Shown: one piece after another, positions 27,431-36,150 of the stretch | Position numbering within the stretch: position 1 is the stretch's first letter | How the letters are laid out: every line of letters begins with the position of its first letter | NCBI GenBank assembly: GCA_034435375.1 | Contig: DAOTXR010000069.1 | Location: 62,001 to 126,000 of the forward strand | Length of the DNA stretch: 64,000 nucleotides | Reading direction: 5' to 3' | Source of the DNA: DAOTXR01 sp034435375 | GTDB taxonomy: Bacteria > Chloroflexota > Anaerolineae > Aggregatilineales > UBA3940 | Notes under the pieces: model-generated | Told to the model about the DNA's origin: nothing | What the model saw: only the letters and a program-made list of their open reading frames with translations | Databases searched by the model: none | Made by a program: the position numbers and the translations under genes

Positions 27431-28300
27431 ATGCGTACCGAACAAGAAATGTTGGATCTCATCATCAATACCGCGAAGGACGATGAGCGCATTCGAGCGG
27501 TGATCATGAACGGTTCGCGCGCGAACCCTAATGCTCCACGGGACATCTTTCAAGACTTTGACATTGTCTATCTGGTCACCGATGTCGCTCCCTTCAAGAA
27601 TAACTTTGAGTGGATCAAGCGTTTTGGCGAGATCATGATTTTGCAGCTGCCTGAGGAGATGCAAGAGCCGCCTCCGAGCAACGATGGCAGTTTTGTATAT
27701 CTTATGCAATTCATGGATGGCAATCGGATAGACCTAGGGATTTATCCTGTCGCAAGACTCAAGGAGCTTGGACGAGACAGCCTGAGCCTGTTGCTACTGG
27801 ACAAAGATGGGATCATTGAGCCGTTTGACCCCCCCAGTGAGAACGACTATCTGCCCAGACCACCCACACCCAAAGCCTTCTCGGACTGCTGCAATGAATT
27901 TTGGTGGGTTTGCCCCTACGTAGCCAAGGGATTGTGGCGGCAGGAGATCATCTACGCCCGACACATGCTGGATCAGGTGGTGCGAGAGCAGTTGGAGAAA
28001 ATGCTGATCTGGCATATTGGTATCGAGACCCAGTTTTCAAGAAACCCCGGCAAGCAGGGCAAGTACTTCCAGCAATACCTGGAGCCAGAGTTGTGGGATA
28101 TGCTGCTGAACACCTACGCTGAGGCCAGCTACGATAACACGTGGAGAGCGTTGTTCGCGATGTGCGATCTTTTCAGAAGGGTAGCTCTGCCCATCGCAGA
28201 GCGTTTTGGCTTTCAGTACCCTCACGACGATGACAGGAGGGTTAGCGCTCACCTGGAGTATGTGCGATCCCTGCCCAGGGATGCAAAGGAGATGTACTGA
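27431..28300 (+). CDS. Aminoglycoside 6-adenylyltransferase (ANT(6)/AadE-AadK family)
   Basis: 289 residues from ATG 27431 (AGGATTGCC upstream); an ATG at 27392 would add 13 residues. The family start MRTEQEMLDLIINTAKDDER and the nucleotidyltransferase motif IMNGSRANPN with DFDIVY (Asp pair) are clear, as are MDGNRIDLGI (third Asp) and FWWVCPYVAKGLWR. The enzyme adenylates streptomycin at position 6. In environmental bacteria such homologues may be intrinsic and not confer resistance. No mobile element adjoins it. Confidence 0.9.
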   Translation: MRTEQEMLDLIINTAKDDERIRAVIMNGSRANPNAPRDIFQDFDIVYLVTDVAPFKNNFEWIKRFGEIMILQLPEEMQEPPPSNDGSFVYLMQFMDGNRIDLGIYPVARLKELGRDSLSLLLLDKDGIIEPFDPPSENDYLPRPPTPKAFSDCCNEFWWVCPYVAKGLWRQEIIYARHMLDQVVREQLEKMLIWHIGIETQFSRNPGKQGKYFQQYLEPELWDMLLNTYAEASYDNTWRALFAMCDLFRRVALPIAERFGFQYPHDDDRRVSAHLEYVRSLPRDAKEMY

Positions 28301-28723
28301 TCACAGCCCAGCTATAGCCGACAATCTCCTTCGGCAGGAACTGAGTGCACGTGAATCCGACCAGCCAGACGATGCCGGCAACGATCAAGGTGATATAAGC
28401 GCCGCCGCTGGCAATCGATTGGCGGGTTTTCTGGGCCACAGCCTGGATGGCTGCCCTCCCGCCAAAGCCTTGATTTTTGGGGGGGCGCAGTGTACTATTA
28501 CACATGGACAGAACCAGATGCCAAATCAGCGAACCAGTGTGTTGTGCTCCTCCCGTAGGAGCCATTTCTGTGCATGAGGAAACGTCGTCTGGCTCGCCTA
28601 TTTGAGAAGCCCAAAGGTTTGGCGCGGCTTCCTCTGTCCGGAACTGTCTCCAAGCACGTCATAACCACAACAATCGCTCCAGCAACGCCGCACACACCGC
28701 GGTGAGGAGGTTAGCGAGGCATC
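28301..28723. other. Gap with no clear gene; possible hydrophobic coding remnant
   Basis: About 420 nt between the adenylyltransferase and nuoB. A minus-strand frame (28242-28565) encodes a hydrophobic stretch, GGAYITLIVAGIVWLVGF, but overlaps the adenylyltransferase 3' end and has no good start. It may be the remains of a membrane protein. The right end holds the nuoB ribosome-binding site (GAGGAGG). No RNA gene is seen. Confidence 0.4.
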
Positions 28724-29383
28724 ATGACAGTGGAGTTCGATGACCTGCACAACCCCGACTATCCTATCCCGGATGAGCTAAAGTCCAACATAGCCATTAC
28801 TACCCTGGATCGGATCTATAACTGGAGCCGGGCACGCTCGGTGTGGCCGATGCTGTTTGGACTGGCCTGTTGTGCCATCGAGATGATCGCCACGGCAGCT
28901 TCGCGCTACGATCCGGCCCGCTTCGGCATGGAGGTGATGCGCCCCAGTCCGCGCCAGGCCGACCTGATGATCGTGTCGGGCACAGTTACCAAGAAAATGG
29001 TGCCCCAGATCGTCCGGCTTTACAACCAGATGGCTGAGCCTCGCTACGTGCTGGCCATGGGCGCATGCGCGTCAGGCGGTGGCCCTTTCAAAGAGGGCTA
29101 CAACGTCGTCGACGGCATCGATAAATTCATTCCGGTGGATGTATACGTCCCCGGATGCCCCCCCACCCCTCAGGCTCTGCTCCACGGCTTCATGGTCCTC
29201 CACAAGAAGATCGAAAGCCAGAGCATCCGCACTGTGCCGTGGTATAAGCCAGGCCAGAGCGAGCCAATTCCCATTCCTTTGCTAGGACCAGACCTCATTG
29301 ATCCCCGCCAGGCGGCCCTGATCCGCAGTGAGACGGCCCCCAAGACTGGCGCACAACTCTCGGACGACGCGGCAGCAGACTGA
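28724..29383 (+). CDS. nuoB: NADH-quinone oxidoreductase subunit B
   Basis: 219 residues. Cysteine ligands of cluster N2 are present: the tandem Cys pair in FGLACCAIEMIATA (~48), one Cys in AMGACASGGGPF (~113) and one in VPGCPPTP (~143). NuoB forms the quinone-site face of complex I with NuoD. A C-terminal tail past ~185 is longer than usual. It starts a nuoB-nuoCD-nuoI cluster. Confidence 0.95.
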   Translation: MTVEFDDLHNPDYPIPDELKSNIAITTLDRIYNWSRARSVWPMLFGLACCAIEMIATAASRYDPARFGMEVMRPSPRQADLMIVSGTVTKKMVPQIVRLYNQMAEPRYVLAMGACASGGGPFKEGYNVVDGIDKFIPVDVYVPGCPPTPQALLHGFMVLHKKIESQSIRTVPWYKPGQSEPIPIPLLGPDLIDPRQAALIRSETAPKTGAQLSDDAAAD

Positions 29384-29405
29384 TCTGAGGACGTGAGAAG
29401 AGAAA

Positions 29406-31241
29406 ATGGTTGACGCAACTCCCAATGCACCGGCTGACGCGAAAATTACCGAACCGCTTGAGTTCCTGACCAGCAAATTCCCCGGCGCAGTCGAGCCGGA
29501 CACCCGCGAAGGTTATCAGGGTGTCATCGTCTCCAGCGACAGATTGGTGGAGGTCGCCACCTCCATCCGTGATGACCTGGGCTACGACCTGTTGGCCAGC
29601 GCTAACTACGTGGACTATCTGGCGGATGGCTTCTTCGAGATGGTCTATAACGCTTCCAACACGCACCGAGGCGGCCCGGCCCTGACCTTCAAAGCACGCA
29701 CCCCGCGCGATGAAGCCACTCTTCCCTCGCTGATCGACGTGTGGCCTGGCATTGACTTTCAGGAGCGCGAAGCCTGGGACCTGATGGGGATCCGCTTTGC
29801 TGGCCATCCTGATCTGCGCCGCATTTTGATGTGGGAAGATTTCGTTGGGCATCCCCTACGCAAGGACTGGCGTGAGCCTTTCTATGAAGAAGATGCCAAG
29901 CCATTTAAGAGCCGCTGGCCGGGAGGGCACGTAGAGCGTGCTGAGATGCATGTGCCCTATGGCATGAACGTGCAATACCCGCCAGGGTTCACCCTCGAAG
30001 AGTGGAAGCCTAAGGGCGAAGAGGCCCTCTATGCAGGGCTGGGCACGCCGATGACTGGCAGCGGTGTGGACGTTCACCAGATTCAGACCGACCAACTGAT
30101 TGTCAACCTGGGGCCACAGCACCCCAGCACCCACGGCGTATTCCGTATGGTGGTGACTGTCGACGGGGAGACAATTACCCGCCTTAAGCCAGTGTTCGGC
30201 TATTTGCACCGTAACCACGACAAGATCGGCGAGCGCAACACCTACCTGCAGAACATGCCCTACACTGACCGCCTGGACTACTTCTGCAGCATGTCGAACA
30301 ACCTGGCCTACGCCATCACGGTTGAGAAGATGATGGGCCAGGAGGTGCCGGAGCGCGCCGAGCTGATCCGTGTGCTGATGGTTGAGCTGACCCGTATCCA
30401 GAACCACTACTCGGCCATCGGTTTCCTGTTGAACGACCTCGGCGCTTACTTCACGCCGGTCCTCTACGCCCTGCGCGAGCGCGAGCTGATTCTGGACCTG
30501 TTCGAGTCGGCTGCCGGGTCGCGGATGATGTGCAATTACATGCGTTTCGGCGGTGTGGCCTTTGACCTGCCATCCTACATCGGGGGTCCGGCAGTCAAGC
30601 CGGGTGACCGGGCACGCAACCTCGACACGTTGGAGTTTATCAACGACCTGGTGTACGAGCGCCTGCCGCGGGCGACCGATGAACTAGATCGCCTGCTGAC
30701 CACTAACGAGGTGCTGGTCACCCGTTTGAAGGGTGTGGGCGTGCTGCCTCCCGATCGGGCCATTGCCTACAGCACGACCGGGCCGGTCCTGCGAGCCAGC
30801 GGGGTGCCCTACGACCTGCGACGGGCCGATCCATACAGCATCTACAATGAGTTCGACTTCGATGTGGCGGTACGCTACCACGGCGACGCCTATGATCGGT
30901 ATCTGATCCGCCTGGACGAGGTGCGCCAGAGCCTTCGCATCCTTCAGCAATTGGTGCCGCGTCTCAAGGAGACAGAGGGACAAGAGTTCTGGGCCGGTAA
31001 GCGCGCCTACAACTTCCGCATGCCCAAGGGTGAGCACTATGGTCACGCCGAAAACCCAAAGGGCGAGTTGGGCTTTTATCTCGTCTCAGATGGCTCGGCG
31101 AATCCATACAGATACCACGTCCGATCGCCAAGTTTCATCAATCTGACCGCCCTGGAAGAGATGTGCCTCGGACATAAAGTGGCTGACATCATTGTCATTC
31201 TGGGCAGCATCGACATCGTTTTGGGTGAGGTTGATCGCTAG
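29406..31241 (+). CDS. nuoCD: NADH-quinone oxidoreductase fused subunit C/D
   Basis: 611 residues. The NuoC (30-kDa) part is residues ~40-185, with FQEREAWDLMGIRFAGHPDL and GHPLRKDW. The NuoD (49-kDa) part begins near residue 235 (VNLGPQHPSTHGVFR) and runs to the end, with RTGERNTY-like GERNTYLQNMPYTDRLDY and a terminal GSIDIVLGEVDR. The fusion occurs in several lineages, among them enterobacteria. It forms the quinone pocket and connects NuoB to the membrane arm. The gene starts 23 nt after nuoB. Confidence 0.95.
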   Translation: MVDATPNAPADAKITEPLEFLTSKFPGAVEPDTREGYQGVIVSSDRLVEVATSIRDDLGYDLLASANYVDYLADGFFEMVYNASNTHRGGPALTFKARTPRDEATLPSLIDVWPGIDFQEREAWDLMGIRFAGHPDLRRILMWEDFVGHPLRKDWREPFYEEDAKPFKSRWPGGHVERAEMHVPYGMNVQYPPGFTLEEWKPKGEEALYAGLGTPMTGSGVDVHQIQTDQLIVNLGPQHPSTHGVFRMVVTVDGETITRLKPVFGYLHRNHDKIGERNTYLQNMPYTDRLDYFCSMSNNLAYAITVEKMMGQEVPERAELIRVLMVELTRIQNHYSAIGFLLNDLGAYFTPVLYALRERELILDLFESAAGSRMMCNYMRFGGVAFDLPSYIGGPAVKPGDRARNLDTLEFINDLVYERLPRATDELDRLLTTNEVLVTRLKGVGVLPPDRAIAYSTTGPVLRASGVPYDLRRADPYSIYNEFDFDVAVRYHGDAYDRYLIRLDEVRQSLRILQQLVPRLKETEGQEFWAGKRAYNFRMPKGEHYGHAENPKGELGFYLVSDGSANPYRYHVRSPSFINLTALEEMCLGHKVADIIVILGSIDIVLGEVDR

Positions 31242-31292
31242 GCGTTTGGCGCATCGCCTCCCTGCTAAATGGGGTCTTCACGAGGAGTGAGC

Positions 31293-31901
31293 ATGTACGG
31301 ACTGGGCATCCTGAAGGGGTTGGGGGTCACACTCAAACACTTCATCGATACCTATGTGGATGACTTCCGCTGGGGCCTGAAACGCTATACCTCCGACGCT
31401 GGATTCCAGGCACGGCAGAGCACAGATACAGTGGGCATCTTCACCGTCCAGTATCCTGAAGAAAAGATCGCGGTGCCGGAGCGGTTTCGCTACATCCCCT
31501 TCCTGGTAGTCAACGACGCCGATCACCCGGAAGCTCCCGGTGATGACTGGTGCACCAGTTGTGGCATCTGTGCTAAGGTGTGTCCACCTCAGTGTATCTG
31601 GATTGTGCGTGGGACCGATCCTGAGAGCGGGCGTCCTAAGCCTCAGCCGGAGCAGTTCTACATCGACATTGACATCTGTATGAACTGCGGCTTCTGCGCT
31701 GAGTTTTGCCCGTTTGATGCCATCAAGATGGACCACGACTATGAGATCGCCAGCTATGATCGCACCACGGCCCACATCTTCGATAAGGCGCGGCTTTCGA
31801 AGCCGTTGAGTTATTGGCAGACAATCGCTCCCACCCGTGCTGAGGAGGAACGCCTGGCTCGCGAGACGAAGGAAGTCGCCAAGAGTGCTCGGAAAAAATA
31901 A
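31293..31901 (+). CDS. nuoI: NADH-quinone oxidoreductase subunit I
   Basis: 202 residues from ATG 31293, chosen for the CGAGGAG at suitable spacing; an in-frame ATG at 31269 is weaker. Two [4Fe-4S] motifs: CTSCGICAKVCPPQC (~89) and CMNCGFCAEFCPFD (~130). It carries clusters N6a/N6b between the electron-input and quinone modules. It ends the cluster; nuoA, H, J-N and the E/F/G input module are not here. Confidence 0.94.
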   Translation: MYGLGILKGLGVTLKHFIDTYVDDFRWGLKRYTSDAGFQARQSTDTVGIFTVQYPEEKIAVPERFRYIPFLVVNDADHPEAPGDDWCTSCGICAKVCPPQCIWIVRGTDPESGRPKPQPEQFYIDIDICMNCGFCAEFCPFDAIKMDHDYEIASYDRTTAHIFDKARLSKPLSYWQTIAPTRAEEERLARETKEVAKSARKK

Positions 31902-31975
31902 GACATGTTGCTGGCATGGGCTGGAGCAGCAGCTATTCCTTGAAGATGTGAGCTTGGCTTCCAATGCAACGCCCC

Positions 31976-32004
31976 AAGACCGCTCCTGCCGAGTGAGCGG
32001 TCTT
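31976..32004 (+). terminator. Intrinsic terminator after nuoI
   Basis: AAGACCGCTC (31976-31985) / GAGCGGTCTT (31995-32004), 10-bp stem with 9-nt loop, followed by TGTGT. It lies 75 nt past nuoI and before the next small gene. Confidence 0.65.
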
Positions 32005-32033
32005 TGTGTATCAGGTGCTTAAGGTCCGTCGAG

Positions 32034-32393
32034 ATGATGTACCAGAGTGATGCCGAGATCCTCTTTCCTGCTCGCGTCATTCCACTGCTACGCAATCTGC
32101 GCGGGCGGGAGTGGCAGGAGTTGGTGGATCATGTCCTCCAGCAACCCCCTGGCAGCCTGGAGCACCAGGCTTTTACGCTGATGATGATCCGGCTCGATGG
32201 GTGCCTGACCTGCCATGCGGATAGCTACCGGGCCATGCGTGGCTGCACTCTGTGCGCCCAGCAGACAATTGCCCGCTACAAAGGCAGCGATCAGGAACTG
32301 GTTGCCGCCTACGAACGGGCTAAGGTCGACATGCAGGTCTGGCATCAGACCGGTGAGATCCCCCTTAGCGAGCGGGTCCCACCCGAGGTATAA
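32034..32393 (+). CDS. Small protein with paired CxxC motif, unknown function
   Basis: 119 residues from ATG 32034; ATG 32037 is also possible and neither has a strong Shine-Dalgarno. The core has CLTCHADSYRAMRGC and CTLCAQQTIARYKG, i.e. two CxxC pairs 10 residues apart (positions ~58-75), which could bind Zn or an Fe-S cluster. The rest is predicted mostly helical (LRNLRGREWQELVDHVL). It lies between the nuo cluster and a Mrp-type Fe-S carrier, which suggests, but does not prove, a link to Fe-S metabolism. Family not recognised. Confidence 0.6.
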   Translation: MMYQSDAEILFPARVIPLLRNLRGREWQELVDHVLQQPPGSLEHQAFTLMMIRLDGCLTCHADSYRAMRGCTLCAQQTIARYKGSDQELVAAYERAKVDMQVWHQTGEIPLSERVPPEV

Positions 32394-32441
32394 TTAGAGC
32401 GACATCTTTATTTTTTATTCCCTAGGGAGAAAGCCCATCTC

Positions 32442-33503
32442 ATGTCCAGCTCTGCTGCACTTATCGATCAGATCATGGCGCGCCTGACTGACGTGATCGA
32501 GCCTGAACTAGGCCGTGACATCGTATCTCTTCACATGGTGCGCCACGTGACCATAGAAGACGCCACGGTTCGCCTTACCCTAGCGCTGATCACCCCTACC
32601 TCTCCTGTGCAGGACCACATCGCCAGCGAGGTGCGCCAGGCCGTGCTGGAGATCGATGGGATTCACGACGCTGAGATAGCTTTCGATCTGGGCATTCCCA
32701 CCACCTCACCTGCAGTGGAGCAGATGGGCCTGCACATCAAGAACATCGTTGCCGTGACCAGCGGCAAGGGAGGCGTCGGCAAGAGTACGGTGGCGGCCAA
32801 TGTGGCGATTGCGTTGGCCAGGCGCGGTATCCAGGTGGGCCTGATGGACGCTGACATTACCGGCCCCAACCTGCCGATCATCATGGGGCTGTATGGCCGA
32901 AGGCCGATCACCGGTTCTGAGAAGATGATCCCGCTCGAAGCCTACGGCGTCAAGGTCATCAGTATGGGGTTCCTGATCGACCCCGACAAACCCATCATCT
33001 GGCGCGGTCCTATGATCCACCATGCTATTCGTCAGCTTTTCACCGACGTGGAGTGGGGCAATCTGGACTACATGATCGTCGATCTGCCGCCCGGCACTGG
33101 CGACGCCCAGCTTACCCTGGCCCAGTCAGTGCCGCTGAGTGGCGCGTTGATCGTCACTCAACCGCAGCAGATGGCTGTCGGCGATGCACTGCGCGGCCTG
33201 ACAATGTTCGAAGCAGTCGATGTGCCTATCCTGGGCATCGCCGAGAACATGAGCGGCGACTTCTTCGGCGAGGGGGGCGGCAGGCAGTTGGCAGAGAGTC
33301 GGGGGGTGCCCTTCTTGGCAAGCATCCCGCTCGATCCAAAGGTGCGGATTGGCGGAGACACGGGCAGACCAATTGTCGTGGAGGATCCCCAATCCCCCGC
33401 TGCCATCGCCCTGACCCGCCTGGCGCTAGAAGTTGCCGCTCGCATTGCAGACATTGCCTCAGGCCAGAGCAGCGCCGCCATCCAGTTGAAGACTGTCGGT
33501 TGA
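32442..33503 (+). CDS. Mrp/NBP35-type Fe-S cluster carrier ATPase
   Basis: 353 residues. A DUF59/MIP18-type N-terminal domain (~10-85, LTDVIEPELGRDIVSL) is followed by the deviant Walker A ATPase (AVTSGKGGVGKSTVAANVA, ~105), MDADITGPNLPIIMG, and YMIVDLPPGTGDAQLTL. The usual Cys pair of ApbC/Nbp35 near the C-terminus is not evident (ENMSGDFFGEGGGRQL replaces the C-x-x-C of many homologues). It likely assembles or transfers Fe-S clusters, possibly to complex I nearby. Confidence 0.88.
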   Translation: MSSSAALIDQIMARLTDVIEPELGRDIVSLHMVRHVTIEDATVRLTLALITPTSPVQDHIASEVRQAVLEIDGIHDAEIAFDLGIPTTSPAVEQMGLHIKNIVAVTSGKGGVGKSTVAANVAIALARRGIQVGLMDADITGPNLPIIMGLYGRRPITGSEKMIPLEAYGVKVISMGFLIDPDKPIIWRGPMIHHAIRQLFTDVEWGNLDYMIVDLPPGTGDAQLTLAQSVPLSGALIVTQPQQMAVGDALRGLTMFEAVDVPILGIAENMSGDFFGEGGGRQLAESRGVPFLASIPLDPKVRIGGDTGRPIVVEDPQSPAAIALTRLALEVAARIADIASGQSSAAIQLKTVG

Positions 33504-33573
33504 GAGGCACGAGTCCTAGAGCAAGACAGGTCAATCTGGCCCAATGAACATCCTGACCATTACGCCTTCGGTC

Positions 33574-33614
33574 GATGAGCCGTCGTTACTTTCGCAACGA
33601 CACGGTTGCTCATC
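33574..33614. terminator. Imperfect hairpin downstream of the Mrp gene
   Basis: GATGAGCCGTCGTT (33574-33587) pairs with AACGA plus CGG and GCTCATC (33596-33614) with small bulges. It lies 71 nt past the Mrp stop. No U-tract follows. Confidence 0.35.
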
Positions 33615-33760
33615 ATTCCTGTTCATCCTACCGATCCCTATGTACAATACCACAGGTTGCAGTCCAGTAGACCGTCATCTAAACTACGGGCACTGACGCC
33701 ATCACAGGCAGGCCCACACACAGCGTGCAGTGCCGTTAAGTTGCAGAGAGAGATATCTAT

Positions 33761-34840
33761 ATGGTGGTTTCAACTGCGCCTCTCATCGTAGGCGTCCGTT
33801 TCCAGGAAGTCGGCAAACTGTATCACTTCGACTCTTCAGCCTACCCGGAGGTGACACTAGGCGACTATGTGATCGTCGAGACGTCCCGCGGGCGGCAGCT
33901 TGGCCAAGTGATGGGACTGATCCCACCAGAGAAGGCCGATCTGCCTCGCCTTAAGCCGATCAAACGTCCGGCCAGCGCCCGCGACCTGGTGATGAAGAAG
34001 CTCTACGAGGCTAAAGAGATCGAGGCGCTGATCCTCTGCCGCGAGGCGGCTGCTGAGATTGGAGGTCTGGAGGCTGCCAAGTTTGTCAGGGCTGAGTACA
34101 GCTACGATGGCAGCTCGCTCGCTTTTGTCTACACGGCTGAGGAAAACGTGGACGTGTCTCGACTGCGTAAGCGGCTGTCTCGCGAGTTCCGCTCCGCTCG
34201 CGTCGAGATGCGCCGGATCGGAGCGCGCGATGCAGCCAAGCTGCTCGGCGAATATGGAGCATGTGGCAGCCCGCGCTGCTGTTCCACCCACCTTACTGAG
34301 TTCAGTCCCGTCTCGATCAAGATGGCCAAGGACCAGGGCATCTCGCTCAACCCGTCGGAGATCACGGGCATGTGCGGTCGGCTGCGTTGCTGCCTGGTCT
34401 ACGAGTATGAACAGTATGTTGAAGCCAAGAAGGGTCTCCCTAAACTGAACAAGATCGTTGTCACGCCGCACGGCGAGGGCAAAGTCATCGAAGTGAATCC
34501 CCTCAAGGGAACAGCAACTGTTGTGATCGAAGGCAATCGTTACGAGCTTACCCGCGAGCAACTCGAACCGTCTGCAGAGCTGCACGCCCTTCAGGAGAAA
34601 GCAGCCAGGGGCTGCGCCAAGGAGGGCCTGGGCGGCGTGTGCGACTGCGGCGCACGCACACGTGAGGGTGTCCCAGCAGAGGTTATCACCGAAGCGTCTG
34701 ACGAGGCCACCGCTGAGGCTATGGGTACTCCACTGCCGAAGCCGCCGGAGAGCATCGAGCAACCTTCGGCAGCGCCGCGTCCGTCGCGCCGGACAAAACG
34801 CCGCCGTTCGCGCCGTGGCCGCGCAGGCAATTTGCAATGA
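33761..34840 (+). CDS. PSP1-domain protein, RicT-like
   Basis: 359 residues. The PSP1 domain is at residues ~60-150. The cysteine-rich signature is CGSPRCCSTHLTEFSPVSI and MCGRLRCCLVYEYEQY (~168-215), as in RicT/YaaT. In Bacillus the RicAFT complex carries Fe-S clusters and governs mRNA maturation. Here RicA and RicF partners are not adjacent. A basic, Ser/Arg-rich C-terminal tail (~300-359, ends RSRRGRAGNLQ) may bind nucleic acid. Start is ATG 33761. Confidence 0.88.
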   Translation: MVVSTAPLIVGVRFQEVGKLYHFDSSAYPEVTLGDYVIVETSRGRQLGQVMGLIPPEKADLPRLKPIKRPASARDLVMKKLYEAKEIEALILCREAAAEIGGLEAAKFVRAEYSYDGSSLAFVYTAEENVDVSRLRKRLSREFRSARVEMRRIGARDAAKLLGEYGACGSPRCCSTHLTEFSPVSIKMAKDQGISLNPSEITGMCGRLRCCLVYEYEQYVEAKKGLPKLNKIVVTPHGEGKVIEVNPLKGTATVVIEGNRYELTREQLEPSAELHALQEKAARGCAKEGLGGVCDCGARTREGVPAEVITEASDEATAEAMGTPLPKPPESIEQPSAAPRPSRRTKRRRSRRGRAGNLQ

Positions 34841-34860
34841 TCCCCAACTGAGAGGTGGCC

Positions 34861-36051
34861 TTGTTCTTGAGCATTGACTTCACCAGCGAGTCGCGCAGCC
34901 TGAAGGCTGAGATGGTAACACGGCGTCGGGATTTTCATCGCCATCCTGAGTTGGCCTTCGAAGAAACTCGCACAGCGAGCATCGTCGCCGCCGAGCTAGA
35001 AAATCTTGGCCTGAAGGTGCAAACTGGCGTCGGCCAGACAGGTGTGGTCGGGATGTTGGAGGGCGACCACGAGGGGCCAACGCTGTTGGTCCGCGCTGAT
35101 ATGGACGCACTGCCCATAGCAGAGGCCAACGAGACTGATTATGTTTCGCTCGTGTCTGGCAAGATGCATGCCTGCGGCCACGATGGTCACACCGCTATCG
35201 GGTTAGCCGTTGCAGAGATGATCTCCCAGCGCCGTGGACAGATGCATGGGCGGATCAAGTTCGTCTTCCAACCCGCTGAGGAGATCGGGAAGGGGGCGCT
35301 GGCGATGATCGATGACGGTGTGCTCCAGGACCCCCGGCCCGATGTGTGCCTGGGTCTGCACCTGTGGAACAGCATGCCCGTCGGCACGGTGGCCGTCACG
35401 GCAGGGCCGAGCATGTCCGCCGCCGATGACTGGCGTTGTGTGATCAGCGGCCAGGGGGGGCATGGCGCAGCACCCCACGAGACGCATGATCCCATTGTGG
35501 CCGCGGCGCAAATCGTGAGCGCGATCCAGACCATTGTCAGTCGCAACGTCCATCCCCTTGACACAGCGGTTGTGTCGGTGGGATCGATCCATGGCGGCGA
35601 CGCCTTCAATGTGATTCCGCCGAGCGTTGAGCTGAAAGGCACCGTCCGCACCTACAAAAAGGAAACGCAGCACACAGTGCACCAGCGCCTGCGCCAAGTG
35701 TGCCAGGGCGTGGCAGAATCCCTAAACTGCCGGGCTGAGGTGGACATCCGGCAGATGACCATTGCGGTGGACAACGACCCTCAGATCGCAGATCGTGTTG
35801 CAGCGATTGCGGCCAGCGTGGTTGGGGAGGCCAACGTGCGGCGCGACGAGCGCACGATGGGTTCTGAGGATATGTCGTTCTTTATGGACGACATTCCTGG
35901 CTGTTACTTCTTCGTCGGCTCGTCGAACACCGAGCGCGGCCTAGGCTACCCCCATCACAACCCACGCTTCGACATCGACGAGGAGGCGCTGGCAATCGGC
36001 GCAGCGATCCTGGCTGGCGCTGTAGCCAGCTTCGTCATTCCCCAGGGATAA
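34861..36051 (+). CDS. M20D-family amidohydrolase (N-acyl amino acid / hippurate hydrolase-like)
   Basis: 396 residues from TTG 34861 with AGAGG 5 nt upstream; GTG 34855 or TTG 34867 are alternatives. Metal and catalytic residues: MHACGHDGHTAIG (~102), VFQPAEEIGKGA (~138), a catalytic Asp in RADMDALPIAE, and the late His in YPHHNPRFDID. It hydrolyses N-acyl-amino acids or related amides with two Zn or Mn. It stands 21 nt after ricT and may be co-transcribed. Confidence 0.92.
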   Translation: MFLSIDFTSESRSLKAEMVTRRRDFHRHPELAFEETRTASIVAAELENLGLKVQTGVGQTGVVGMLEGDHEGPTLLVRADMDALPIAEANETDYVSLVSGKMHACGHDGHTAIGLAVAEMISQRRGQMHGRIKFVFQPAEEIGKGALAMIDDGVLQDPRPDVCLGLHLWNSMPVGTVAVTAGPSMSAADDWRCVISGQGGHGAAPHETHDPIVAAAQIVSAIQTIVSRNVHPLDTAVVSVGSIHGGDAFNVIPPSVELKGTVRTYKKETQHTVHQRLRQVCQGVAESLNCRAEVDIRQMTIAVDNDPQIADRVAAIAASVVGEANVRRDERTMGSEDMSFFMDDIPGCYFFVGSSNTERGLGYPHHNPRFDIDEEALAIGAAILAGAVASFVIPQG

Positions 36052-36073
36052 AAAGCATCCCCGCCTAGGAGTG

Positions 36074-36095
36074 CGCCGCGCAGTCCCGCGCGGCG
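36074..36095 (+). terminator. GC hairpin before purA
   Basis: CGCCGCGC (36074-36081) / GCGCGGCG (36088-36095), 8-bp perfect stem with a 6-nt loop, then TTTGCC. It separates the amidohydrolase gene from purA. A TATAAT at 36104-36109 immediately after is a possible purA -10. Confidence 0.55.
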
Positions 36096-36150
36096 TTTGC
36101 CTCTATAATAGGGGTGGTACAGACAGCCAGAGAGTGAAAGCAAGGAAGAC

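Noticed and set aside
33857..34837. 326-codon minus-strand frame opposite ricT
   Set aside because: Antisense to a well-supported PSP1/RicT protein; Cys-rich look comes from the reverse of Ala/Arg codons.
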